Shown: positions 1 to 5,107 of the stretch, piece by piece
Layout of the letters: each line of letters starts with the position of its first letter
Position numbering within the stretch: position 1 is the first letter of the stretch
Source: an uncultured Pseudomonadota bacterium
Lineage (GTDB): Bacteria > Pseudomonadota > Gammaproteobacteria > Burkholderiales > Thiobacillaceae
NCBI GenBank assembly: GCA_903883985.1
Contig: CAISDD010000104.1
Span: 1-5,511, forward strand
Reading direction: 5' to 3'
Length of the DNA stretch: 5,511 nucleotides
Made by a program: the position numbers and the translations under genes
Notes under the pieces: generated by a model
The model's database searches: none
Told to the model about the DNA's origin: nothing
The model's input: the letters and a program-made list of their open reading frames with translations, nothing else

Positions 1-23
1 CCCCCCCCCCCCCCCCCCCCCCC
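1..23. repeat. Poly-C homopolymer at window edge
   Basis: Twenty-three consecutive C residues (poly-G on the minus strand) open the window, so the true length is unknown. The tract lies just downstream, on the minus strand, of a possible start codon (ATG at about 53-51). In principle such a tract could be a slipped-strand phase-variation tract in a minus-strand gene. A homopolymer exactly at a sequence end is also a typical assembly artefact (dark-cycle poly-G in two-colour sequencing). I consider the artefact more likely. Confidence 0.6.
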
Positions 24-86
24 GCCCAGCACGCGCTGCGCCTGGCTCATCTCGCGCCCCCTGCTGCTTCGTTTTGGCGGTAGCGG

Positions 87-203
87 TCATGCGTAGCCCT
101 TTGAAGGATGTGCTGCTCTATTCCCGCCAGGTTCGCCTTCGGGCATAGGTTCGTGCAATGTTACATGGCAGTCCGGTACCAGTGCGGCATACAGCGTCAA
201 CAT
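87..203 (-). CDS. Possible small ORF, unrecognised
   Basis: A 38-codon open frame on the minus strand starts with ATG at 203 and reads MLTLYAALVPDCHVTLHEP and onward. Its TGA stop overlaps the ATG of another frame in an ATGA arrangement (around 89-86), and that second frame runs toward the poly-G edge. Such overlap is typical of translationally coupled genes but can occur by chance. The ribosome binding site is weak (AAGAGAT a few bases upstream). An upstream TTG at 302 would extend it to 71 residues. I recognise no family and see no domain. Upstream DNA is AT-rich and could hold a promoter. This may be noise. Confidence 0.18.
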   Translation of the reverse strand: MLTLYAALVPDCHVTLHEPMPEGEPGGNRAAHPSKGYA

Positions 204-780
204 GCTATCTCTTTTGGGTAACCGGAATTTATCATACAAATGTACTATTTTTGGTGTTTTCCGCCAATAAGTCGGTCTACGAAACTGTTTTGGCTTTTTC
301 AAATCAACTCTGCTTTACACAGTTACGTGTAGTGAGACATTCGGCTTCACTACGCCAAAAGGGTTTCGCCGCATTTATTATTACGATATTCCCTAATATT
401 TGTTTTGAAAATAGGGGAAAAGAGGCATGTTATTCCTTATATATTTTGATATATACACAATGTAACAGTATGACTATATTAAGTATTTATATGTGTACCC
501 AGCATGGTTCAATCTTTGGGTTGAGATATGAGTGAACTTTCTGACCTTATGCTCTGAGTGCGACCGAGAAAGTTAGCCTGACCTGCGGTTTTTTCGCTCA
601 GGGTTGCCCACCTACCGGGATCTTTGTGAAACTGCGAGAGTATGGAGGCGTCGACCCAGAATCCGCTCCAGGACCTGACCTTGCTACACACATAACTCCG
701 CTCATCACGACACGCTGATGCTGATCTCATTCATCCTTGATTACTCAGTTGACCACTCATCTTCCCCTGTGAGGCCCCAT
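204..780. other. Non-coding, partly AT-rich stretch with no convincing gene
   Basis: This region contains only short overlapping open frames with no recognisable protein. Positions about 190-530 are clearly richer in A+T than the rest of the window, with runs such as TATATATTTTGATATATAC near 438-456. Two inverted repeats are visible: GTAGTGA/TCACTAC at 329-353, and AACTTTCT/AGAAAGTT at 535-542 and 567-574. They might be operators or remnants of mobile DNA, but nothing here identifies their role. A minus-strand frame at 509-730 is open for 73 codons but matches no family I know. Confidence 0.5.
329..353. repeat. Imperfect hairpin (inverted repeat)
   Basis: GTAGTGA (329-335) and TCACTAC (347-353) form a seven-base-pair stem with an 11-base loop in AT-rich non-coding DNA. 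No T run follows on the plus strand, so it is not a convincing terminator. It could be a regulator site or a degenerate REP-like element. Confidence 0.4.
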
Positions 781-836
781 GAACAATGAGGTGCCTTCGG
801 TCACGCTCACCCTTAACGTGAACCCGCGTGACCTCC

Positions 837-912
837 GTAGGAGCGGGCTTGCCCGCGATTCAACGCTTGCACGCCGGCGACGTTTCCATTCGCCGGCAAG
901 CCGGCTCCCACA
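837..912. repeat. Pair of inverted REP elements (BIME-like)
   Basis: The first unit, at 837-858, begins GTAGGAGCGGGCTTGCC and folds as GCGGGC-TT-GCCCGC (843-856). The second, at 890-912, is in the opposite orientation with a GCCGGC-AA-GCCGGC stem (892-905) followed by TCCCACA. Units of this form, GTAGGAGC or GTGGGAGC plus a short GC stem, are the classic REP elements of Pseudomonas and some other gammaproteobacteria, normally spread by RAYT transposases. The head-to-head pairing is a BIME arrangement. No RAYT gene is present in the window. Confidence 0.8.
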
Positions 913-922
913 GCGCCCGCCC

Positions 923-944
923 GTAGGGCGGAATGCTGTCCGCC
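923..944 (+). repeat. Short palindromic repeat, GTAGGGCGGAAT type, copy A
   Basis: The sequence GTAGGGCGGAATGCTGTCCG starts here and forms GGCGGA (927-932) with TCCGCC (939-944) around a six-base loop. It shares its GTAGGGCGGAAT head with the copies at 2471-2493 (plus) and 3507-3529 (minus). It is the most degenerate of the three, with a shortened stem. Confidence 0.65.
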
Positions 945-983
945 GGGCTATGGCGACTGCGGCATTGGAGAGAAGGGAGTGGA

Positions 984-1077
984 GCCCTCTCCCTTCTCCC
1001 TCCGGGGGAAGGTCCGGGGATGAGGGTATGCGCCGGCAGCTTAATGAAGGCAAAATCAGTTGCGCGACATTACTTAG
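984..1077 (+). repeat. Long dispersed repeat, copy 1
   Basis: This copy matches 5108-5212 in the same orientation. It starts with GCCCTCT, has a hairpin CCTTCTCCC/GGGGGAAGG (992-1012), then a conserved segment including GCGCCGGCAGCTTAATGAAG (1030-1049), and ends CGCGACATTACTTAG (1063-1077). Compared with copy 2 it lacks one internal hairpin and has a few extra bases near 1053-1058. Its right end overlaps the 3' end of the minus-strand flavoprotein gene and supplies that gene's stop codon. The hairpin could also stop transcription reading out of the flavoprotein gene, although no U-run is present. Confidence 0.75.
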
Positions 1078-2308
1078 CACGTAGCCACTCAAGTACCCCC
1101 TTCCCCGCAGATAAGCCAGTGGCGAAGCAGGCGGTGAGTAGATATCCACCTGTTGGGGCCTCCCAGTCCATCATTTCCCCAGCCACAAAGACTCCAGGCA
1201 GTGCCTTGAGCATCAGATTCTCATCAAGGCTGCTAAAGCACACCCCACCAGCGGTGCTTATCGATTCTGCGATAGGTCGGGTTGCATGTACAGTGATGGG
1301 TAAGGCCTTGATCGTCGCCGCTAGTGTGGCAGCATCGACAACTTGTTCCTTATTTAGAACTTCGTGCAGTAACGCCATCTTGATGCCGGCAATACCCAGG
1401 CGGCTCTTTAAATGGCTAGATACCGAACGCGCCCCGCGAGGATGGCTGACTTCTGCCAACAAACGCTCGACTTCATATCCTGGTGCCAAGTCAAGAGTGA
1501 ATGTCGCTTTGCCATGGATGTTTAAGTAGTCGCGTAGAGGTCTTGAGAATGAATAAATCAGGCTACCCTCCACACCATACGCACTAATTATCATTTCGCC
1601 TTGTCGCCGCTCGCAGCGACCTTGAACATCAGTGAAAGTCAGCGCCACCGATTTAAGTGGTGCCCCGGCGAATTTGTTGCGTAGATGCTCGCTCCACGCC
1701 ACCTCAAAACCACAATTAGCGCTTTGCAATGGCGCAATATCTACACCCAGAGACTGCAACCAAGGCACCCAAGCACCGTCAGAACCCAGGTGCGGCCAAC
1801 TAGCTCCGCCCAGCGCCAGGATTGTCGCTTGCGGCGTTATCGAAATTTCGCCATCCCTATTAGTCAGTCGCAATCCGCCATCGCTACCCCATCCCAACCA
1901 GCGATGACGTACATGTAAACGCACACCAGCGTTGCGTAGGCGATGCAGCCAAGCCCGCAGCAGCGGTGCTGCTTTCATTTCCAAAGGGAAAACTCGGCCT
2001 GAGCTGCCGACAAAGGTATCGGTGCCCAAGGTATTTGCCCATGAGCGTACAGAACTCGGTGGTAGGAGGTCAATGATTGGTTGCAACTGCGACTGACGAT
2101 CACCATATCGCGCACAAAACGCGTCGTAAGGTTCGCTGTGCGTTATATTCAACCCGCCAATACCGGCTCGCAAAAACTTACGTCCCAACGATGGCATGGC
2201 GTCGTAGATATCGACTTGAACGCCAGCACGACAAAGTGTCTCCGCAGCCATTAGTCCAGCCGGACCACCTCCGATAATGGCAACTCGTGGGGCAGAGCGA
2301 TTGGACAT
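1070..2308 (-). CDS. HI0933-like flavoprotein (TIGR03862-type, putative NAD(P)/FAD oxidoreductase)
   Basis: This gene encodes a predicted FAD-binding protein of the HI0933/YhiN superfamily; the physiological substrate is unknown for the family. The chosen ATG at 2308 gives 412 residues starting MSNRSAPRVAIIGGGPAGL, so the dinucleotide-binding GxGxxG motif (residues 13-18) lies where expected. The conserved GRKFL..GIGGLNITHSEP segment follows the first fold. A GGASWPHLGSDG segment lies in the middle, and the FAD-contacting C-terminal motif DWEAPTGG is at 381-388. The frame stays open to ATG 2398, but those extra 30 residues come from transposase-like DNA, so I reject the longer start. The ribosome binding site at 2308 is weak. 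The last lysine codon and the TAA stop lie in the dispersed repeat at 984-1077. Base composition is visibly lower in G+C than the neighbouring tatD and cbbY genes (one 60-base sample counts 45%, against 58% in tatD), suggesting horizontal origin. A remnant of a second copy lies at 2585-2671 on the other strand. The family call is firm; activity is not known. Confidence 0.9.
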   Translation of the reverse strand: MSNRSAPRVAIIGGGPAGLMAAETLCRAGVQVDIYDAMPSLGRKFLRAGIGGLNITHSEPYDAFCARYGDRQSQLQPIIDLLPPSSVRSWANTLGTDTFVGSSGRVFPLEMKAAPLLRAWLHRLRNAGVRLHVRHRWLGWGSDGGLRLTNRDGEISITPQATILALGGASWPHLGSDGAWVPWLQSLGVDIAPLQSANCGFEVAWSEHLRNKFAGAPLKSVALTFTDVQGRCERRQGEMIISAYGVEGSLIYSFSRPLRDYLNIHGKATFTLDLAPGYEVERLLAEVSHPRGARSVSSHLKSRLGIAGIKMALLHEVLNKEQVVDAATLAATIKALPITVHATRPIAESISTAGGVCFSSLDENLMLKALPGVFVAGEMMDWEAPTGGYLLTACFATGLSAGKGVLEWLRAK

Positions 2309-2353
2309 AAGGTTATGTGGTTTAGTTTGAATTGACGAACTTAAGACGCTGTA

Positions 2354-2464
2354 CGCATGAATTTCCCTGGCGTACTTCAGTCTTGCGGCGAAATCCATGA
2401 TGCGCTAAAGGCCGAGCCAGAGGCTCTTGACGCCGGGTTCGCCATCGCCCTTTCGTGCCAGCCA
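2354..2464 (-). pseudogene. IS4-type transposase, C-terminal remnant
   Basis: The minus strand reads WLARKGDGEPGVKSLWLGL, then an in-frame TAG (2407-2405), then RIMDFAARLKYAREIHA. The RKGDGEPGVK.LW.GLQR pattern followed by a short helical tail is typical of the extreme C-terminus of IS4-superfamily (Tn5-like) transposases, where a Q codon (CAG) normally occupies the position of the TAG. Only about 37 codons remain, with no catalytic DDE residues. The upstream end abuts the palindrome at 2471-2493. The frame continues directly into the flavoprotein gene, explaining that gene's spurious N-terminal extension. The family assignment is from memory of the motif and should be checked by alignment. 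Confidence 0.6.
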
Positions 2465-2470
2465 GCGTAG

Positions 2471-2493
2471 GGCGGAATGCCGTATATTCCGCC
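2471..2493 (+). repeat. Short palindromic repeat, GTAGGGCGGAAT type, copy B
   Basis: GGCGGAAT (2471-2478) pairs perfectly with ATTCCGCC (2486-2493) around a seven-base loop, and is preceded by CGTA as in the other copies. It is nearly the same as the minus-strand copy at 3507-3529, so the two face each other across the tatD gene. It directly abuts the truncated end of the IS4-type remnant. Confidence 0.75.
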
Positions 2494-2519
2494 GTATAAC
2501 CCCAAGTTTGACGAACGAA

Positions 2520-2548
2520 CTGGATTTCCGCCTGCGCGGGAATGACGG
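2520..2548. repeat. Dispersed palindromic repeat, GGATTTCCGCCTGCGCGGGAA type
   Basis: The segment runs CTGGATTTCCGCCTGCGCGG and then GAATGACGG. It is a near-palindrome in which TTTCCGC opposes GCGGGAA around a short CTGC-type loop. The form CTGGATTCCCGCCTGCGCGG followed by GAATGACGG is a very common intergenic repeat in many proteobacterial genomes; here one stem base is changed (C to T). It lies between the IS4-type remnant and the flavoprotein remnant. Confidence 0.6.
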
Positions 2549-2584
2549 CCAAAACGGTTTCGCAACATCACTTATCACTATAAA

Positions 2585-2671
2585 GACTGGGAAGCGCCCA
2601 CTGGCGGTTACCTGCTCACCGCCTGCTTCGCCAGCGGGCAGGCGGCTGTGCAGTCGTGGCTGCAAGGCTAG
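2585..2671 (+). pseudogene. Flavoprotein (HI0933/TIGR03862-type) C-terminal remnant
   Basis: The plus strand encodes 28 residues, DWEAPTGGYLLTACFASG then QAAVQSWLQG, followed by TAG. The first 16 residues are identical to positions 381-396 of the complete flavoprotein encoded at 1070-2308, including the FAD-site DWEAPTGG motif; the tails then diverge (the complete protein is four residues longer). At the DNA level the two differ at many third positions, with the remnant more G+C-rich. It is therefore a divergent homologue rather than a recent duplicate. Homology stops abruptly at 2585; upstream is repeat DNA. It has no start codon or N-terminal FAD domain and cannot make a functional enzyme. 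It ends 19 bases from the convergent tatD stop, which suggests it is what remains of the ancestral gene at this locus. Confidence 0.85.
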
Positions 2672-2690
2672 CGCAGGCGAGCCGCCGGCG

Positions 2691-3458
2691 CTACAACCCC
2701 AGCACCGCCATTGCATTCGCCGTAGTCTGACCTACCACTGCCTGCAACGAGATGCCGCGCAGTTCCGCCAGCGCCGCAGCGATCCTGGCTACCTCGGCCG
2801 GTTCATTGCGGCCCCTGCCCACCCAGGCAGGCGGCATGTCTGGGCTGTCGCTTTCCAGAACGATGGCCTCCAGGGGGAGTTCGCGAGCGAGTGCACGCAA
2901 CTTCGTCGCCCGATCCCAGGTGAATGCGCCGCCAAACCCCAACTTGAAACCGAGCTTCAAGAACGCCTCCGCCTGCTGCCGGCTACCGCTGAAAGCATGG
3001 GCGATTCCGCCTTTCACGTGGCCCACCCGGCGCAGGTACTTAAGGATTTCATCGTTGGCGCGGCGGCAATGCAGCAACACCGGCAGATTGTACTCTCGCG
3101 CGACCTTGATCTGCTCGACGTAGAAGTACGCCTGAGTGGCGAAGTCCAGGCCCGGCAGAAACAAGTCCAGACCGATCTCGCCGATGGCCACCGGCCGCCA
3201 GGCCTCGATCTGATGGCGCAGCAGATCCAGGTGGGTTGCCTGGTGTATGCCGCCGTAGAGGGGATGCAAGCCGAAAGCTGGAAGGCAGCCGGGATAGCGG
3301 CGGCACACGGCCGTGACCGCTGAGAAGTTGGCTTGGGTGATGGCAGGAATCACCTGGATGTCCACTCCAGCTGCACGCGCACGACCGAGAACGTCGTCCC
3401 GATCCGCGTCGAATTCTGCGGCATCGAGATGGCAATGAGTGTCGATCAAGTACGCCAT
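2691..3458 (-). CDS. TatD-family metal-dependent hydrolase (YjjV-like)
   Basis: The gene encodes a 255-residue cytoplasmic TIM-barrel metallohydrolase of the TatD family. Characterised members are metal-dependent deoxyribonucleases; the exact substrate of YjjV-type members is not settled. The family's metal and catalytic residues are all visible: H8 and H10 in DTHCHLD, E94 in AIGEIGLD, H130 in LLHCRRA, H154 in HAFSGS and D204 in LESDSPDMPP. The DSPDMP form of the last motif resembles E. coli YjjV more than TatD itself. The ATG at 3458 places DTHCHLD at residues 6-12, as usual in the family, with a GAGG element about 11-14 bases upstream. The frame stays open upstream (GTG 3488 and beyond into transposase DNA), but that part is not homologous. 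The gene ends convergently with the flavoprotein remnant. Length is normal and no key residue is missing, so it is probably functional. Confidence 0.92.
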   Translation of the reverse strand: MAYLIDTHCHLDAAEFDADRDDVLGRARAAGVDIQVIPAITQANFSAVTAVCRRYPGCLPAFGLHPLYGGIHQATHLDLLRHQIEAWRPVAIGEIGLDLFLPGLDFATQAYFYVEQIKVAREYNLPVLLHCRRANDEILKYLRRVGHVKGGIAHAFSGSRQQAEAFLKLGFKLGFGGAFTWDRATKLRALARELPLEAIVLESDSPDMPPAWVGRGRNEPAEVARIAAALAELRGISLQAVVGQTTANAMAVLGL

Positions 3459-3506
3459 GCGCGGGGTTATCCTCATGCCATTACACACAACTTTCCAGGG
3501 TTGGTC

Positions 3507-3529
3507 GGCGGAATAAACGGTATTCCGCC
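3507..3529 (-). repeat. Short palindromic repeat, GTAGGGCGGAAT type, copy C (inverted)
   Basis: GGCGGAATA (3507-3515) and TATTCCGCC (3521-3529) form a perfect nine-base-pair stem with a five-base loop. Read on the minus strand it begins CGTAGGGCGGAAT and closely matches copy B at 2471-2493, in opposite orientation. It lies about 50 bases upstream of the tatD start and interrupts the transposase remnant at 3540-3656, so it would be transcribed into the tatD 5' leader if the promoter is further upstream. Confidence 0.75.
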
Positions 3530-3539
3530 CTACGGGACT

Positions 3540-3656
3540 GGCGGTGACGCGGCGCTGTACGCCGAGGGTTTGCCGCAGGCCGTTCCAGGATGCATGGATA
3601 CCCTCTTCCTTCCATTGCGTGCGTAGCTGATGGACGACTTGGTTGACCAGCGGCTC
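3540..3656 (-). pseudogene. Transposase C-terminal-region remnant (IS1634/IS4-like)
   Basis: The minus strand reads EPLVNQVVHQLRTQWKEEG then IHASWNGLRQTLGVQRRVTA, without start or stop of its own. The pattern I..SW..LR..L..Q.RVTA near the end of the chain is what I know from IS1634-type transposases of the IS4 superfamily, where it is followed by an ADG.TLH.RKAT tail. Here the tail is missing: homology ends at the palindrome at 3507-3529. On the other side the frame meets a stop at 3671-3669, inside the preceding gene's end. The frame is in phase with tatD through the repeat, but this is probably accidental. The family assignment is tentative. Confidence 0.5.
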
Positions 3657-4131
3657 AGTTTGCCCCGATCAGATCCAGAAATCCCTGCCACCAGCGTCTG
3701 CGGTTCTGTGGAACCAGGTGGCTGGGGGAGAGATCGGGCGGCGGCAGCTTCGACATGACCCAGCCAGGCAGGATGCGGTGTTTGCTGGAACCGCAGGAAG
3801 TTCCCAGATGGTTGGGATCGTAGATCTTGATCAGACTGGGGGTGTCGAGGTTGTCGGCATAGACGATGCCGCAATAGTCCTCGTGGTGTTCACGGTGCAG
3901 TAGTGCGTCGATCTCGCGGGTGAAAGCCGCGACATGGTTCGCGTCGGCGGGTTCGCCGGGGCACGTTTCGCCTAGCGCGTAGAGATACCAGCCGGCTGCG
4001 GTGTCCAGGCGAGCCCAGAAGGCGGTAAGCTGTTTCCAGGACAGCAGGCTGTAAAGCGTGCCGTCGAACAGGCGTTCGAATTCGGAGGCTTGGGCTATGG
4101 GCAAGGTGGTGGTCTGCGTGCTGGCCTGCAT
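3655..4131 (-). CDS. Conserved-looking protein of unknown function
   Basis: A 158-residue protein starts at ATG 4131 with a good TGAGGG Shine-Dalgarno six bases upstream (4143-4138), which fixes the start. I do not recognise the family with certainty. No signal peptide or membrane segment is evident; the protein is rich in aromatic residues (for example SLLSWKQLTAFWARLD near 28-43 and RRRWWQGFLDLIG at the end). A middle segment GIVYADNLDTPSLIKIYDPN precedes a GTSCGSS turn and a PGWVMSKLPPPDLSP stretch, which look like a compact conserved core. Two cysteines (in EDYCG and GTSCG) could matter but do not form a known motif. Codon use resembles cbbY and tatD. It is divergent from cbbY with an 80-base gap, so the two may share a regulatory region, but nothing shows they work together. 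A TACAAT hexamer on the minus strand at 4167-4162 could be its -10 box. Confidence 0.8.
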   Translation of the reverse strand: MQASTQTTTLPIAQASEFERLFDGTLYSLLSWKQLTAFWARLDTAAGWYLYALGETCPGEPADANHVAAFTREIDALLHREHHEDYCGIVYADNLDTPSLIKIYDPNHLGTSCGSSKHRILPGWVMSKLPPPDLSPSHLVPQNRRRWWQGFLDLIGAN

Positions 4132-4211
4132 GGGGCGCCCTCAGGCTGACAAAGAGGGGCGATTGTAACGGTCACTCCAGTTTGAAACACGCGTAAATAC
4201 AAGGAATTGCC
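4132..4211. promoter_or_regulatory. Divergent intergenic region between unknown gene and cbbY
   Basis: These 80 bases must carry the 5' signals of both divergent genes. Visible are TGAGGG (minus, 4143-4138) for the unknown gene and AAGGA (plus, 4201-4205), six bases before the cbbY ATG. A minus-strand TACAAT (4167-4162) fits a -10 box but its -35 partner is poor. I see no convincing sigma-70 promoter for cbbY and no clear CbbR-type T-N11-A palindrome. Confidence 0.4.
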
Positions 4212-5012
4212 ATGCTAAAAGCACTCTTGTTCGATGTCGATGGAACCCTGGCCGATACTGAACGCGACGGCCATCGCCCGGCCTTCAATGCGGCCTTTCG
4301 CGAGTATGGCCTGGATTGGGAATGGGATGTCTCGCGCTATGGCGAACTGCTGGCGGTGACAGGCGGCAAGGAGCGTATTCGCTACTACGTCGAGCGCTTC
4401 CTCCCCAACTATTCGAAGCCCAGCGATTTCGAAGATAGGGTCGTCGCATTGCACAAAGCCAAGACCCGGCATTACGCTGAAATCCTGTCGGGAGGAGGCA
4501 TCCCGCTGCGTCCAGGGGTAGAGCGCCTGTTGCGGGAAGCGCGAGCGGCGGGGTTAATCCTGGGTGTGGTTACCACCACTACGCCGGAAAACGTGACCGC
4601 CTTGCTGCGCCACAGCCTGGCCGAAGATGGGTGCGACTGGTTTGCGGTGATCGCGGCCGGCGACATCGTTTCGTCCAAGAAGCCGGCGCCGGACATCTAT
4701 GTCTGGGCGATGCACCAGCTAGGACTGCGTCCCGAGGAATGCCTGGCTTTCGAGGATTCCGAGAATGGCATTCGCGCCTCCCAGGGTGCGGGCATCAAGA
4801 CCGTGGTGACGATCAACGACTATACCCGCGACCATGACTTCGGCGGAGCACTGGCCGTGTTGACCGACCTGGGAGGTGAGGGCGCGCCCTACCAGCGTCT
4901 GGATGCCGCTGGCGCGGGCGAACAAGGCCTGATCGATGTGGCGCGCTTACGAGCCTGGCATGCTGGAGGAGATTCGCGACTGAAGCCGCTCCTACCGACT
5001 ATTCTCGGCTGA
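4212..5012 (+). CDS. cbbY: CbbY-type HAD phosphatase (xylulose-1,5-bisphosphate phosphatase)
   Basis: This 266-residue cytoplasmic HAD-superfamily (subfamily IA) hydrolase closely follows the CbbY pattern. CbbY proteins dephosphorylate xylulose-1,5-bisphosphate, a misfire product that inhibits RuBisCO, to xylulose-5-phosphate. HAD motif I is LLFDVDGTLADTE with nucleophile D8 and acid/base D10. The CbbY signatures ERDGHRPAFNAAF and TGGKERI (50-56) lie in the cap domain. Motif II is VVTTTT (T121 region), motif III is SSKKPAPDIY with K157, and motif IV is AFEDSENG with E181 and D182. All catalytic residues are present. The start is supported by AAGGA six bases upstream. Residues 254-266 (DSRLKPLLPTILG) are encoded by two tandem REP units, and the stop codon belongs to the second, so the C-terminus has probably been extended. 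No other Calvin-cycle gene is visible, so the gene is not in a cbb operon here. A related beta-phosphoglucomutase-like activity is less likely given the signatures. Confidence 0.9.
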   Translation: MLKALLFDVDGTLADTERDGHRPAFNAAFREYGLDWEWDVSRYGELLAVTGGKERIRYYVERFLPNYSKPSDFEDRVVALHKAKTRHYAEILSGGGIPLRPGVERLLREARAAGLILGVVTTTTPENVTALLRHSLAEDGCDWFAVIAAGDIVSSKKPAPDIYVWAMHQLGLRPEECLAFEDSENGIRASQGAGIKTVVTINDYTRDHDFGGALAVLTDLGGEGAPYQRLDAAGAGEQGLIDVARLRAWHAGGDSRLKPLLPTILG

Positions 5013-5027
5013 AGCCGCTACTACCGA
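4974..5027 (+). repeat. Two tandem REP units at the end of cbbY
   Basis: The unit TCGCGACTGAAGCCGCTCCT, continuing ACCGA (4974-4998), is followed after four bases by TCTCGGCTGAAGCCGCTACT, continuing ACCGA (5003-5027); they agree at 22 of 25 positions. The core CGGCTGAAGCCG is a short hairpin. This is the reverse orientation of the GTAGGAGCGGCTTCAGCC form of REP. The first unit is read as the cbbY C-terminus, and TGA at 5010-5012 in the second ends translation. Paired units of this sort may also act as a transcript 3' stabiliser. Confidence 0.75.
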
Positions 5028-5107
5028 ATATCCACCTCCAAATAAAGGGTGCAAGGATAAGTAACCTGTCGAAACCAATTTGGCTTACCACCGGGCTCCC
5101 TCACCCT

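Noticed and set aside
509..730. Minus-strand open frame of 73 codons (contains GFWVDASILSQFHKDPGRW)
   Set aside because: It looks somewhat protein-like and might be a mobile-element remnant, but I cannot place it in any family and it has no convincing ribosome binding site.
779..838. Plus-strand ATG with a GAGG ribosome-binding-like element (MNNEVPSVTLTLNVNPRDL)
   Set aside because: The start looks plausible, but after about 20 codons the frame is only REP and repeat sequence. With no recognisable family it is too short to call, even as a truncated gene.
757..1149. Minus-strand open frame of 130 codons
   Set aside because: It consists almost entirely of REP, palindrome and dispersed-repeat sequence, and overlaps the end of the flavoprotein gene.
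933..1529. Plus-strand open frame of 198 codons
   Set aside because: It crosses the dispersed repeat and then runs antisense to the flavoprotein. No domain is recognisable.
2427..3323. Plus-strand open frame of 298 codons
   Set aside because: It is antisense to tatD, whose complete set of catalytic motifs is on the minus strand. The plus-strand translation begins in repeat DNA and resembles no protein family.
3530..3874. Minus-strand open frame of 114 codons
   Set aside because: It is in a different frame from both the unknown gene at 3655-4131 and the transposase remnant it overlaps; those have better support.
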